Shown here: positions 28,596 through 40,759 of the stretch, piece after piece
Layout: the number at the start of each line of letters is the position of its first letter
How positions within the stretch are numbered: position 1 is the stretch's first letter
Assembly (NCBI GenBank): GCA_907163375.1
Contig: CAJQUW010005287.1
Coordinates: 124,001 to 188,000 of the forward strand
From: Prostheceraeus crozeri
Lineage: Eukaryota > Platyhelminthes > Polycladida > Euryleptidae
Direction: 5' to 3'
DNA: 64,000 bases
Translations under genes and position numbers: made by a program
Notes under the pieces: model-generated
What the model was told of the DNA's origin: nothing
Database searches by the model: none
What the model saw: only the letters and a program-made list of their open reading frames with translations

Positions 28596-28755
28596 TCCTT
28601 TCCTAACTCTACCCTATGACAATTCGCTTATGTGCTTTGAGTGTCGTAGACGTGGTCTTATTAGATACATTTTACTTCTTCGTTGCCATCATATCATTTG
28701 CGTATTTTGTCGTGAAAAGCATCGATGTAATTCTTCATTTTGCAATATGTTATAG
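28555..28755 (+). CDS. Small RING-finger-like protein, 66 aa
   Basis: The spacing of CFEC, then RCHHIICVFC, then CNSSFC gives C-x2-C, C-x1-H-x2-C-x2-C and C-x4-C, close to a RING or RING-like zinc-binding fold. RING proteins often act as ubiquitin ligases, and viruses use them against host defences; a ligase role here is inference. It lies between the 95-aa ORF and the exonuclease-like ORF on the same strand, suggesting a shared transcript. Mirror 36,197-36,397. Confidence 0.55.
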   Translation: MLPPNASQGKRIANPFLTLPYDNSLMCFECRRRGLIRYILLLRCHHIICVFCREKHRCNSSFCNML

Positions 28756-28807
28756 AACGCTTCCTTAGATGTGTAAATTTCCGTTTTAGACTTCTATCAT
28801 CATTTTT

Positions 28808-29338
28808 ATGGATTGTGAGGGTGAACCTGTACAGTAGCTCAGTGCTATTGCTATGAACAATTGGACATATCAGATTGTTAGTGTCTATCATCAACATGCC
28901 AACTGTGATCCCAATGTTGATCAATGGGCGAGAAAACACATTCATGGACTTAATCTGAAATATTTGCAAGACTATGGCTTTTCTTGTGAGAGTGCTCTTC
29001 TTATTGACTTTAAACGATGGTTAGCTGCTTTCAATGTTATACGCATCTTTTGTAATAATCCTGGTAAGGAGAGGAAAGTATTTCCCAATCTAATCATTGA
29101 TGATATTTTGCTCCCGCCTTGGGATAGTAGAGTGAATCAACATTATCATGAAGTCACGAAACGTTTTAAGGATTTATGTGTTCCTATTTTGTCTGTTCGT
29201 TGTAGTAGCTACGTTCATAACCAATGCTTCTTTCCTCCTTACCTCAACACTGCCAAAGTCCTGTATGGTTATCATTGCTCGCTGTATGATAGTTACCAGC
29301 TGTATCTATTTTATCTCTTTCAAACCATTGATTTATAA
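28808..29338 (+). pseudogene. DEDDh 3'-5' exonuclease-like protein
   Basis: Motif order fits DEDDh exonucleases: Asp-x-Glu in MDCEGEPVQ (28,808 on), RKHIHGLNLKYLQDYGF in the middle, LLIDFKRWL, and His-x4-Asp in YGYHCSLYDSYQLYLFY near the end. The longest open stretch is 28,853-29,338 (161 codons). Similar HGLN and HCSLYD proteins occur, to my recollection, in arthropod genomes as mobile-element-like genes; that needs a search. The gene does not appear fully intact. A polyadenylation signal follows 22 bp after the stop. Mirror 35,611-36,147. Confidence 0.6.
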
Positions 29339-29360
29339 TGCATGCTTGTTATAGTGATTC

Positions 29361-29366
29361 AATAAA
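29361..29366 (+). terminator. Polyadenylation signal AATAAA after the exonuclease-like ORF
   Basis: AATAAA begins 23 bp past the stop at 29,336-29,338. Many further AATAAA words follow from 29,580 on in the minisatellite. The mirrored signal is TTTATT at 35,583-35,588. Confidence 0.55.
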
Positions 29367-29479
29367 TGTTACTATGAGAAGAGTTGTTGTTTTCATGCAA
29401 TGAATGGGTTAGATAAAGGGCGATCATGTCTTTCTCAAACGACTGTGGAACATTGATTTCCATGATGAAGATTTAAACA

Positions 29480-32420
29480 GTTAGATTCGATGACAAATAA
29501 GATTTATTAGTTTGCAAGTTAGACTAAGCGTTCTATTATTTGTAAATGAAAGATATAGTTTCAACAGTGTGTACGTTAGAAATAAAGTTTTATCTGTTTG
29601 TAAAATGAGATTGTAGGATTTACTAGTTTGCAAGTTAGACTAAGCGTTCTACTATTTGTAAATGAAAGATATAGTTTCAATAGTTTACAGATTACAAAAT
29701 AAAGTTTCAATAGTGTTTATGTTAAAAATAAAGTTTAAGCTGTTTGTGTGTTAGAAATAGAATAAAGTTTCAACAGTTTGTTGATTAAAAATAAAGTTTC
29801 AACAGTATGTACGTTAGAAATAAAGTTTTATCTCTTTGTAAATGAGATTGTAGGATTTACTAGTTTACAAGTTAAGAATAAAGTTTTATCTGCTTGTATG
29901 TCAGAAATGAAATAAAGTTTCACCAGTTTAAAAGTTAAGAATAAAGTTTCAATAGTGTGTATGTTAAGAATAAAGTTCTGTCTGTTTATATGTTAGAAAT
30001 AAAATGAAGTTTCGCCAGTTTACAAGTTAAGAATAAATTTTATCTGCTTGTATGTTAGAAATAAAACAAAGTTTCAACCGTTAACAAGTTAAAAATAAAG
30101 TTTCAGATTAAAATAAAGTTTCAATAGTGTATATGATGGAAATAAAGTTTAAGCGCTTTGTGCGTTAGAAATAAAGTTTCAGCCGTTTACAAGTTAAAAA
30201 TAAAGTTTCAACAGTGTGTACGTTAAGAATAAAGTTCTATCTGCTTATATGTTAGAAATAAGAATGAAGGTTCACCAGTTTACAAGTTAAGAATAAAGTT
30301 TTATCTGCTTGTATGTCAGAAATGAAACAAAGTTTCACCAGTTTACAAGTTAAAAAATAAAGTTTCAATAGTGTGTGCGTTAGAAATAAAGTTTCAATAG
30401 TGTGTATGTTAAGAATAAAGTTTTATCTGTTTGTATGTTAGAAATAAAATGAAAGTTCATCAGTTTACAAGCTAATAATAAAGTTTTATCTGTTTGTATG
30501 TTAGAAATAAAACAAAGTTTCAACCGTTAACAAGTTAAAAATAAAGTTTCAGATGAAAATAAAGTTTCAATAGTGTATATGATGGAAATAAAGTTTAAGC
30601 GCTTTGTGCGTTAGAAATAAAGTTTCAGCCGTTTACAAGTTAAAAATAAAGTTTCAACAGTGTGTACGTTAAGAATAAAGTTCTATCTGTTTATATGTTA
30701 GAAATAAGAATGAAGGTTCACCAGTTTACAAGTTAAGAATAAAGTTTTATCTGCTTGTATGTCAGAAATGAAATAAAGTTTCACCAGTTTAAAAGTTAAG
30801 AATAAAGTTTCAATAGTGTGTATGTTAAGAATAATGTTTTATCTATTTGTAGGTTAGAATTAAAACAAAGTTTCAACCGTTTACAAGTTAAAAATAAAGT
30901 TTCGATAGTTAACACGTTAAAAATAAAGTTTCAATAGTGTATATGTTAAGAATAAAGTTCTATCCGTTTGTATGTTAGAAATAAAAATGAAGGTTCACCA
31001 GTTTACAAGTTAAGAATAAAGTTTTATCTGCTTGCATGTCAGAAATGAAATAAAGTTTCACCAGTTTAAAAGTTAAGAATAAAGTTTCAATAGTATGTAT
31101 GATGGAAATAAAGTTTAAGCGCTTTGCGCGTTAGAAATAAAGTTTCACCAGTTTACAAGTTAAAAAATAAAGTTTCAATAGTGTGTACGTTGGAAATAAA
31201 GTTTCAATAGTGTGTATGTTAAGAATAAAGTTTTATCTGTTTGTATGTTAGAAATAAAACAAAGTTTCAACCGTTAACAAGTTAAAAATAAAGTTTCAGA
31301 TTAAAATAAAGTTTCAATAGTGTGTATGATGGAAATTAAGTTTAAGCGCTTTGCGCGTTAGAAATAAAGTTTCAGCCGTTTACAAGTTAAAAATAAAGTT
31401 TCAATAGTGTGTATGTTAAGAATAAAGTTCTATCTGTCTATATGTTAGAAATAAAATGAAGGTTCACCAGTTTACAAGTTAAGAATAAAGTTTTATCTGT
31501 TTGTATGTTAGAAATAAAATGAAGGTTCATCAGTTTACAAGTTAATAATAAAGTTTTATCTGTTTGTATGTTAGAAATAAAACAAAGTTTCAACCGTTAA
31601 CAAGTTAAGAATAAAGTTTCAATAGTTTTCAAGTTAAAACTAATGTTTGAATAGTGCGTATGTTAAGAATAAAGTTTTATCTGTTTGTATGTTGGAAATA
31701 AAATGAAGCTTCGCCAGTTTACAAGTTAAGAATAAAGTTTTATCTGCTTGCATGTTAGAATTAAAACAAAGTTTCACCAGTTTACAAGTTAAAAATAAAG
31801 TTTCAATAGTGTGCACGTTAGAAATAAAGTTTCAACCGTTTACAAGTTAAAAATAAAGTTTCAACAGTGTCTACGTTAGAAATAAAGTTTTATCTGTTTG
31901 TAAAGTACGATCGTAGGATTTACTAGTTTGCAAGTTAGACTCAGCATTCTACTAGTTGTAATTGAAAATATCGTTTCAACAGTTTACAGATTAAAATAAA
32001 GTTTCAATAGTGTGTATGATGGAAATAAAATTTAGGCGCTTTGTGCGTTAGAAATAAAGTTTCAGCCGTTTACAAGTTAAAAATAAAGTTTCAACAGTGT
32101 GCACGTTAGAAATAAAGTTTCAACAGTTTACAAGTAGAAAAATAAAGTTTCAACAGTGTGTACGTTAGAAATAAATGAAAGTAAGAACTTCATCGTATGA
32201 GTATTCAAAGCATGTTTTGTAAATCAAATGTGTATAGTCCTGACATGATAGAATCGTGTTAGAAATAAAGTTTCAGCCGTTTACAAGTTAAAAATAAAGT
32301 TTCAACTGTGTGTACGTTAGAAATAAAGTTTTAGCTGTTTATATGTTAGAAACAAAATAAAGTTTCAACAGTTTACAAGTTGAAAAAAAAAGTTTCAACA
32401 GTGTGTACGTTAGAAATAAA
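29480..32420 (+). repeat. Minisatellite of about 30-bp units, nearly each with AATAAA (left arm)
   Basis: Units of about 28-34 bp alternate among forms such as GAAATAAAGTTTCAACAG, AGAATAAAGTTTTATCTG and GAAATAAAACAAAGTTTC, joined by short GTTTACAAGTTA or GTGTGTATGTTA linkers. I estimate 90-100 units. Almost every unit holds AATAAA in the sense direction of the RING and exonuclease ORFs. No gene lies inside. Confidence 0.9.
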
Positions 32421-32640
32421 TGAAAGAAAAGAACTTCATCGTATGAGTATTCAAAGCATGTTTTGTAAATCAAATGTGTATAGTCCTGACATGATAGAAT
32501 CAAATGAACTTGACAAACGCGTTTGTCAAGTTCATTTGATTCTATCATGTCAGGACTATACACATTTGATTTTAAAAAACATTTTTGATGAAACTCAATA
32601 CGATGAAGTTTTTTTCTTTCATTTTTTTTAACGTAACACA
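32165..32640. repeat. Symmetry axis of the palindrome
   Basis: GACAAACG/CGTTTGTC puts the axis between 32,519 and 32,520, with no spacer. An about 90-bp segment containing CATGATAGAATC occurs twice on the left side (about 32,172-32,256 and 32,420-32,504) and again, inverted, on the right (about 32,535-32,620 and 32,783-32,865). Mismatches between arms are unusually dense in about 32,565-32,690 and rare beyond. Confidence 0.85.
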
Positions 32641-35460
32641 CTGTGAAAACTTTTTTTTACTTGTAAACTGTTGAAAACTTAATTTTTTTTTCTAACATAT
32701 AAACAGCTAAAACTTTATTTCTAACGTACACACTGTTGAAACTTTATTTTTAACTTGTAAACGGCTGAAACTTTATTTCTAACACGATTCTATCATGTCA
32801 GGACTATACACATTTGATTTACAAAACATGCTTTGAATACTCATACGATGAAGTTCTTACTTTCATTTATTTCTAACGTACACACTGTTGAAACTTTATT
32901 TTTCAACTTGTAAACTGTTGAAACTTTATTTCAAACGTGCACACTGTTGAAACTTTATTTTTAACTTGTAAACGGCTGAAACTTTATTTCTAACGCACAA
33001 AGCGCCTAAACTTTATTTCCATCATACACACTATTGAAACTTTATTTTAATCTGTAAACTGTTGAAACGATATTTTCAATTACAACTAGTAGAATGCTGA
33101 GTCTAACTTGCAAACTAGTAAATCCTACGATCGTACTTTACAAACAGATAAAACTTTATTTCTAACGTAGACACTGTTGAAACTTTATTTTTAACTTGTA
33201 AACGGTTGAAACTTTATTTCTAACGTGCACACTATTGAAACTTTATTCTTAACTTGTAAACTGGCGAAGCTTCATTTTATTTCCAACATACAAACAGATA
33301 AAACTTTATTCTTAACATACGCACTATTGAAACATTAGTTTTAACTTGAAAACTATTGAAACTTTATTTTTAACTTGTTAACGGTTGAAACTTTGTTTTA
33401 TTTCTAACATACAAACAGATAAAACTTTATTATTAACTTGTAAACTGATGAACCTTCATTTTATTTCTAACATACAAACAGATAAAACTTTATTCTTAAC
33501 ATACACGCTATTGAAACTTTATTTCTAACGTACACACAATTGAAACTTTATTTTTTAACTTGTAAACTGGTGAAACTTTGTTTTAATTCTAACATACAAG
33601 CAGATAAAATTTATTCTTAACTTGTAAACTGGTGAACCTTCATTTTATTTCTAACATATAAGCAGATAGAACTTTATTCTTGACATACACACTATTGAAA
33701 CTTTATTTTTAACTTGTAAACGGCTGAAACTTTATTTCTAACGCGCAAAGCGCTTAAACTTTATTTCCATCATACACACTATTGAAACTTTATTTTAATC
33801 TGAAACTTTATTTTTGACTTGTTAACGGTTGAAACTTTGTTTTATTTCTAGCATACAAACAGATAAAATTTAATTCTTAACATACACACTATTGAAACTT
33901 TATTTCCAACGTACACACTATTGAAACTTTATTTTTTAACTTGTAAACTGGTGAAACTTTATTTCATTTCTGACATGCAAGCAGATAAAACTTTATTCTT
34001 AACTTGTAAACTGGTGAACCTTCATTTTTATTTCTAACATACAAACGGATAGAACTTTATTCTTAACATATACACTATTGAAACTTTATTTTTAACGTGT
34101 TAACTATTGAAACTTTATTTTTAACTTGTAAACGGTTGAAACTTTGTTTTAATTCTAACCTACAAATAGATAAAACTTTATTCTTAACATACACACTATT
34201 GAAACTTTATTCTTAACTTTTAAACTGGTGAAACTTTGTTTCATTTCTGACATACAAGCAGATAAAACTTTATTCTTAACTTGTAAACTGGTGAACCTTC
34301 ATTCTTATTTCTAACATATAAACAGATAGAACTTTATTCTTAACGTACACACTGTTGAAACTTTATTTTTAACTTGTAAACGGCTGAAACTTTATTTCTA
34401 ACGCACAAAGCGCTTAAACTTTATTTCCATCATATACACTATTGAAACTTTATTTTCATCTGAAACTTTATTTTTAACTTGTTAACGGTTGAAACTTTGT
34501 TTTATTTCTAACATACAAACAGATAAAACTTTATTCTTAACATACACGCTATTGAAACTTTATTTCTAACGTACACACTATTGAAACTTTATTTTTTAAC
34601 TTGTAAACTGGTGAAACTTTGTTTCATTTCTGACATACAAGCAGATAAAACTTTATTCTTAACTTGTAAACTGGTGAACCTTCATTCTTATTTCTAACAT
34701 ATAAACAGATAGAACTTTATTCTTAACGTACACACTGTTGAAACTTTATTTTTAACTTGTAAACGGCTGAAACTTTATTTCTAACGCACAAAGCGCTTAA
34801 ACTTTATTTCCATCATATACACTATTGAAACTTTATTTTCATCTGAAACTTTATTTTTAACTTGTTAACGGTTGAAACTTTGTTTTATTTCTAACATACA
34901 AGCAGATAAAATTTATTCTTAACTTGTAAACTGGCGAAACTTCATTTTATTTCTAACATATAAACAGACAGAACTTTATTCTTAACATACACACTATTGA
35001 AACTTTATTCTTAACTTTTAAACTGGTGAAACTTTATTTCATTTCTGACATACAAGCAGATAAAACTTTATTCTTAACTTGTAAACTAGTAAATCCTACA
35101 ATCTCATTTACAAAGAGATAAAACTTTATTTCTAACGTACATACTGTTGAAACTTTATTTTTAATCAACAAACTGTTGAAACTTTATTCTATTTCTAACA
35201 CACAAACAGCTTAAACTTTATTTTTAACATAAACACTATTGAAACTTTATTTTGTAATCTGTAAACTATTGAAACTATATCTTTCATTTACAAATAGTAG
35301 AACGCTTAGTCTAACTTGCAAACTAGTAAATCCTACAATCTCATTTTACAAACAGATAAAACTTTATTTCTAACGTACACACTGTTGAAACTATATCTTT
35401 CATTTACAAATAATAGAACGCTTAGTCTAACTTGCAAACTAATAAATCTTATTTGTCATC
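32640..35460 (-). repeat. AATAAA minisatellite (right arm)
   Basis: Mirror image of 29,480-32,420, read as TTTATT on the + strand, such as CTTTATTTCTAACGTACACA. The order of unit variants follows the left arm closely, so the two arrays were copied or homogenised as blocks rather than grown independently. Confidence 0.9.
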
Positions 35461-35610
35461 GAATCTAACTGTTTAAAGCTTCATCATGGAAATCAATGTT
35501 CCACAGTCGTTTGAGAAAGACATGATCGCCCTTTATCTAACCCATTCATTGCATGAAAACAACAACTCTTCTCATAGTAACATTTATTGAATCACTATAA
35601 CAAGCATGCA

Positions 35611-36147
35611 TTATAAATCAATGGTTTGAAAGAGATAAAATAGATACAGCTGGTAACTATCATACAGCGAGCAATGATAACCATACAGGACTTTGGCAGT
35701 GTTGAGGTAAGGAGGAAAGAAGCATTGGTTATGAACGTAGCTACTACAACGAACAGACAAAATAGGAACACATAAATCCTTAAAACGTTTCGTGACTTCA
35801 TGATAATGTTGATTCACTCTACTATCCCAAGGCGGGAGCAAAATATCATCAATGATTAGATTGGGAAATACTTTCCTCTCCTTACCAGGATTATTACAAA
35901 AGATGCGTATAACATTGAAAGCAGCTAACCATCGTTTAAAGTCAATAAGAAGAGCACTCTCACAAGAAAAGCCATAGTCTTGCAAATATTTCAGATTAAG
36001 TCCATGAATGTGTTTTCTCGCCCATTGATCATCAACATTGGGATCACAGTTGGCATGTTGATGATAGACACTAACAATCTGATATGTCCAATTGTTCATA
36101 GCAATAGCACTGAGCTACTGTACAGGTTCACCCTCACAATCCATAAA
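35611..36147 (-). pseudogene. DEDDh exonuclease-like protein (right arm)
   Basis: Mirror of 28,808-29,338, with a single-residue length difference near VDDQWARKHIHGL. Same HCSLYD motif and same downstream polyadenylation signal. Confidence 0.6.
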
Positions 36148-36196
36148 AATGATGATAGAAGTCTAAAACGGAAATTTACACATCTAAGGAAGCGTT

Positions 36197-36397
36197 CTAT
36201 AACATATTGCAAAATGAAGAATTACATCGATGCTTTTCACGACAAAATACGCAAATGATATGATGGCAACGAAGAAGTAAAATGTATCTAATAAGACCAC
36301 GTCTACGACACTCAAAGCACATAAGCGAATTGTCATAGGGTAGAGTTAGGAAAGGATTAGCAATTCTCTTTCCTTGACTTGCGTTTGGAGGTAGCAT
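36197..36397 (-). CDS. RING-finger-like protein (right arm)
   Basis: Identical in protein to 28,555-28,755; see that entry for motif spacing. Confidence 0.55.
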   Translation of the reverse strand: MLPPNASQGKRIANPFLTLPYDNSLMCFECRRRGLIRYILLLRCHHIICVFCREKHRCNSSFCNML

Positions 36398-36644
36398 TCT
36401 TCTCCGACTTGCGCTTCATACCACCCCCGTTAAGGAAGTCAATAATGTCATCTACGTTGGGTGGCTTTGGAATATATAGGATGAATTCAGTGTATATCGA
36501 GAGAGAGGCTATTTTGTTATCCTTGTGCTGACCATAATATAGCCCATTCACTTTGAAAATGATATCCCAAAGAGAGAATGTGCGTCCATCACTTGTATGA
36601 TTCAACGATGGAATGATTCTCACTGTGGAAGACTTGATTCTCAT
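36357..36644 (-). CDS. Hypothetical 95-aa protein with basic tail (right arm)
   Basis: Identical in protein to 28,308-28,595. Confidence 0.5.
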   Translation of the reverse strand: MRIKSSTVRIIPSLNHTSDGRTFSLWDIIFKVNGLYYGQHKDNKIASLSIYTEFILYIPKPPNVDDIIDFLNGGGMKRKSEKNATSKRKSRKENC

Positions 36645-37482
36645 TAGACAACAATCCTCATTGGAGAATAGAATACATTTAGTAAAGCTGGCACGCTAAC
36701 GAGTGTGACTGCAGAAACATTTCTTCAACGTTCGCTACGTTTCACAACAACCTGTCAAAGATTTCTTACAAACTTATTTCAACATTTGCATTTAAGCGAA
36801 CATCTGCTTCACATATTCTACACGAACGGTTAACGCATGTAATATAAAACCCTAAATCCAACCGTACAGGAGCCTAGCCTTGGATTATGAACTTTACAAT
36901 CCATGCGATTCAATGTCATGGAACTAGCTCTCATACACTCAACGTGTGTGACAACATCTGGTTTTATAAAACATTCAACGCTGACTATAAGACCTTGTGT
37001 GAAACAATCTACACAGCACAGTAAAACTTTCTAGCGCTGTGATGAACACTGTTTTCATATAACATTCTAAACTCGCAGTCTTACTGCAGTAGAAAACTGC
37101 TTTTACTAAACCTGATGAAGCTAATCTAACAGTCATGAAGTTTGAATTTCTAATAGGGAAACATTTGGCAACTGTCTCCAATAAAACTTTCTAACACTGT
37201 GAAAGTAAGTTACAAGACAATCTACACTGTGCAGTAAATAAAACCTTCTAAAACTTTCTAGTGCTGTGATGAGTTCGGTCAGTCATATAACGTCAATGAT
37301 CAAACTTTATTTTCACAAACGTGCGTCGCGGTAAATTATTTGACTACACTAACGCTTACATTTCATGACATGTGTGTTTCATAAAACGTCATGATCAAAC
37401 TTTTCTAACTATACATCAACCTGTGTTGCAGTAAAACTTTTACAATCAATGATACACTTTCTAACGACACTCACGAATAGTG

Positions 37483-37632
37483 ATGGAGATCGCCAGCACC
37501 AAATTCCTCCACCAATTATGGGAATGGTACACCCCTAACTCCCAGTCACGAACTATAGCGGAGTGGGAGTATATCGACAAAGTGAGGCTCGCGGTAGAAG
37601 AACGATTGAAGCAAGTGAACTGTTTTTTGTAA
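37483..37632 (+). CDS. Hypothetical 49-aa protein (right arm)
   Basis: Identical to the minus-strand ORF 27,019-27,168 of the left arm. Confidence 0.4.
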   Translation: MEIASTKFLHQLWEWYTPNSQSRTIAEWEYIDKVRLAVEERLKQVNCFL

Positions 37633-37843
37633 TCTATGTGAAGCCAGACTCTGGGACGATATTGACGATGAAGACCTTTTGAAATACATGCCATAATAAA
37701 TTTTTATTTCATATTATCTTTGCTTTCATACTGACTTACTTGAATGGGGCTTCAGTGGATGATTTAACCATGTATACTTTTTCATTTGGAAATAGTAGCA
37801 CGCTTAGTCTAACTTGTAAATCTTATGACACTTCATATGGCTG

Positions 37844-38041
37844 ATGATGGTATATGAAATAGTGTTAGATAAAATTAAGATAGCTTACACTTCTGATACA
37901 GGGATAGCAATCGACTGCGATCCATGTGTAAAGAGCTTGTTAGACTACGGAAGAGAGAAGTGTGTTATGTTGCGTGTGGCGCGTGAGTGTCCTCCCATTT
38001 CATTCCATTCATCAATTCGTCTCATTGATAGAGACAGGTAG
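37844..38041 (+). CDS. Hypothetical 65-aa protein (right arm)
   Basis: Mirror of 26,610-26,807 with about three amino-acid differences (for example MMVYEIVLD against MMVDEIVLN). Confidence 0.35.
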   Translation: MMVYEIVLDKIKIAYTSDTGIAIDCDPCVKSLLDYGREKCVMLRVARECPPISFHSSIRLIDRDR

Positions 38042-38442
38042 AACTCATGGTTCTCATAACGTATGCAATGGATAGTTTTAGGCAACCTTCGACAGTTGGC
38101 TAAATGTCGCCCTGGCGCGAATGCATACTACGTTGAGACAGAGGCAATCACTTGCAAACATGACGCAGAGAGGTTTAACAAGATTGACCATTGCCGAATG
38201 TCCCTTGCGGTATACATAGCTACGGGTTTCACCGCCGCCCTTTACAGGAACGCCCGTCGAAAGGAAGTATTACACCGAACTTCATTTGCAACGTTCAAGT
38301 TGACTGATAGCAGATTCAACTTAATGATAGTATTCGCCAGTCCGAAGACTGCCCAGGGCAAACCGCGTGGAGGTTCTATCATGTCTTGCCCCATGGTGGC
38401 CCTTAAGAGAGCCGGTGGTTCGTTCTCGGGAGTAACGTCATC

Positions 38443-38709
38443 TTACACCCTACCAATTCTACTGAGAGAGTCTTTGACTCTCTCTTTGGTAGCACTGTCG
38501 ACTTCCACACTAACTGGTACATGGCTGAAAAGTGGAATGTAGCGCCATTCCGTTGGATTGACAGCAGTTGCTGTCATCGGATTGCCAATCCGAGCAAGAT
38601 TATTAAAAACTCTGTCTTGCTCCTCTATTCTAGCAAATTCATTAAATAAATTTCGCGGTCTTAACTGCGGTCCGCGAGGAGAGTTGACTGCAGCGTTCGG
38701 CGTCTCCAT
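38443..38709 (-). CDS. Hypothetical 88-aa protein (right arm)
   Basis: Identical to 25,942-26,208. Its promoter lies at 38,715-38,748 and is flanked, as in the left arm, by the duplicated 107-bp segment. Confidence 0.5.
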   Translation of the reverse strand: METPNAAVNSPRGPQLRPRNLFNEFARIEEQDRVFNNLARIGNPMTATAVNPTEWRYIPLFSHVPVSVEVDSATKERVKDSLSRIGRV

Positions 38710-38714
38710 GATTG

Positions 38715-38748
38715 AAATGAAATGAAATGAGAGGCAGTGGTTTATATA
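38715..38748 (-). promoter_or_regulatory. Core promoter of the 88-aa ORF (right arm)
   Basis: TATATAAA on the minus strand (38,741-38,748) with TCATTT repeats downstream, mirroring 25,903-25,936. Confidence 0.6.
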
Positions 38749-40357
38749 CCCCTCTAATGCGACGCAACGTTCAAGTTGACTGATAGCAGATTCAACTTAA
38801 TGATAGTATTCGCCAGTCCGAAGACTGCCCAGGGCAAAGCGCGTGGAGGCTCTATCATGTCTTGCCCCATAGTGGTCGATTATACGGTAGTGTGTTAGTA
38901 GATTTCAATCACTGAAAAAGGAAGATGAGAATCATTTCATTTGTCTCATCAACGTTTATCATGGGAGCAATCATTGAAGGGGCATCTAATGAATTACATT
39001 TCACTCTACTCCATATCATAAAGACTAACCTTTGTCGAATGGCTGAAGTACTCTGACCTGGCGAGAGAAAACGTCACGTTGAGTATGAAGTCGAATGCCC
39101 AACATGAGCAACGGCTCAGAGGTTTCGGTCTAACAAACGACGAACAACCCGTGCAACGCAATCCCTCTACGGCAGTACCCGCCGTCCCGAAGGAACGCTC
39201 GAGCAAAGGAGGTATTACAGCGATGATGTGCTTTATGAGCAGAAGTGAATCTCTTGATAGCAAGAGACTATTCAACTAGATAGCAAGTCAAAACAACCTG
39301 ATAGCAGGACAAATGTATAGTCAGTAATTTACACTTAGTGAGGAATGATAGATTTGAGTGTAGTGAGTGGCACTCGATCCCGTCGACAGCCCGAAGGCCT
39401 TGTACTGATCACTAGGGAAGTGAGAGATCTTCCCCGATACCCGCTCTTTACAGCTGAAGACATCATTGTCACTGCCCCGAAGTGGTAACAGCAACGCCGA
39501 GTCAAAGGTAGTGAACAGTAGCTGGGATCTAACCCCTCAAAGCTGCCTTAGTCTTAGTTAAATTTGAAATCTGATAGCAGATTTGAACTCAGCATACTTG
39601 AAAACCTTGAGGAAACATCCCAAGTTATTGCTTTGATCAGCTTGATAGCAAGCCGTAGAGAGCTTGATTCACCAGCGTTTTGCAATGGAGATGTTTAGAG
39701 GCCACCCATGACAAGATAGCTAAGACTCAACCGATTGGCGTTCAAAGTGCTACGTTGAGAGCTGTGTCAAATGCCCAACATGAGACATGAGTTGTCCCAG
39801 CGGTTACGGTCTCAAATATGACACATTCCCTTGCCACACTTATCACTACGGCATCGTCCGCCGTCCCGAAGGAACACCCTGTCAGTGGAATATTACAGCA
39901 AAACTCTCCGTGTCTTGCTCGCTTTCAGTGAAAAGCCGCTTATAGCATGAGAAGACTGGCTCAGACATCATTAAAAATGCTCTCATTGACTTCAGCAGGG
40001 TCGAAAACCCCAGAATACCTCCAAAACTAGTGAATTTAAATTTTTCAACTTTTTAGCACTACTTATGAAACTTTATAAGTAGTCTATCACTTAGGGCAGG
40101 TCAATAGCGACCGAACCTTTTTTGAATCAAGTCAAACGGACTTGTAGAAGCAAAGTTACAAGCCTTTAAAGTTTTGGAGTCTTTTATGGCCTGGAGACGA
40201 AGGCCATCTCCTGGCAAACCTCTAAGTCTGACGCCTTAGCTGATATCAGCAATGAAATTTTCTAAGTCGGTTTCTTACAGAAACTCGGGATTTGGAATGT
40301 CCGAAGCTATCATCGGAGCTCAGAGAGACGACCTACCTCTGACAATCGTTCTCCTCT

Positions 40358-40392
40358 AAATGACAAGTCTCTCTCGGTTCCCAGCTTATATA
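40358..40392 (-). promoter_or_regulatory. TATA plus initiator promoter (right arm)
   Basis: Mirror of 24,259-24,293: TATATAAG at 40,385-40,392 and TCATTT at 40,358-40,363 on the minus strand. Transcription from both promoters runs towards the palindrome centre. Confidence 0.55.
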
Positions 40393-40759
40393 GTGTGTGG
40401 CGATCAGCTGATGACGTAATACCCATCATCCAAACACTAAAAAACCCGTCTATCTCCGGTTCTAGTGCTCCGATTGAGCTGGAAATACACCATTTCCATG
40501 TAGAATTTGACGCTGAATCCGAATCTGGCCTCCGTTTTCCCATCCGATGCTTCGTTTTGGCTCTACAGTAGGCAGCCATCGCAAAAATTCTAACTGTCGT
40601 TTTTCGCCAATGTCCCAAAATCTTAAATGGCGTCTCACATCTAAGCGAAGACAGATAGGAACAAGCCGATTCTTTCACTGAATGTGTCTCACTCTTAGCT
40701 TTCAAACGAGCTATCGCACGACAAAATCCGTCCACTGGAAGCCAAAATCGAAGCAAGCT

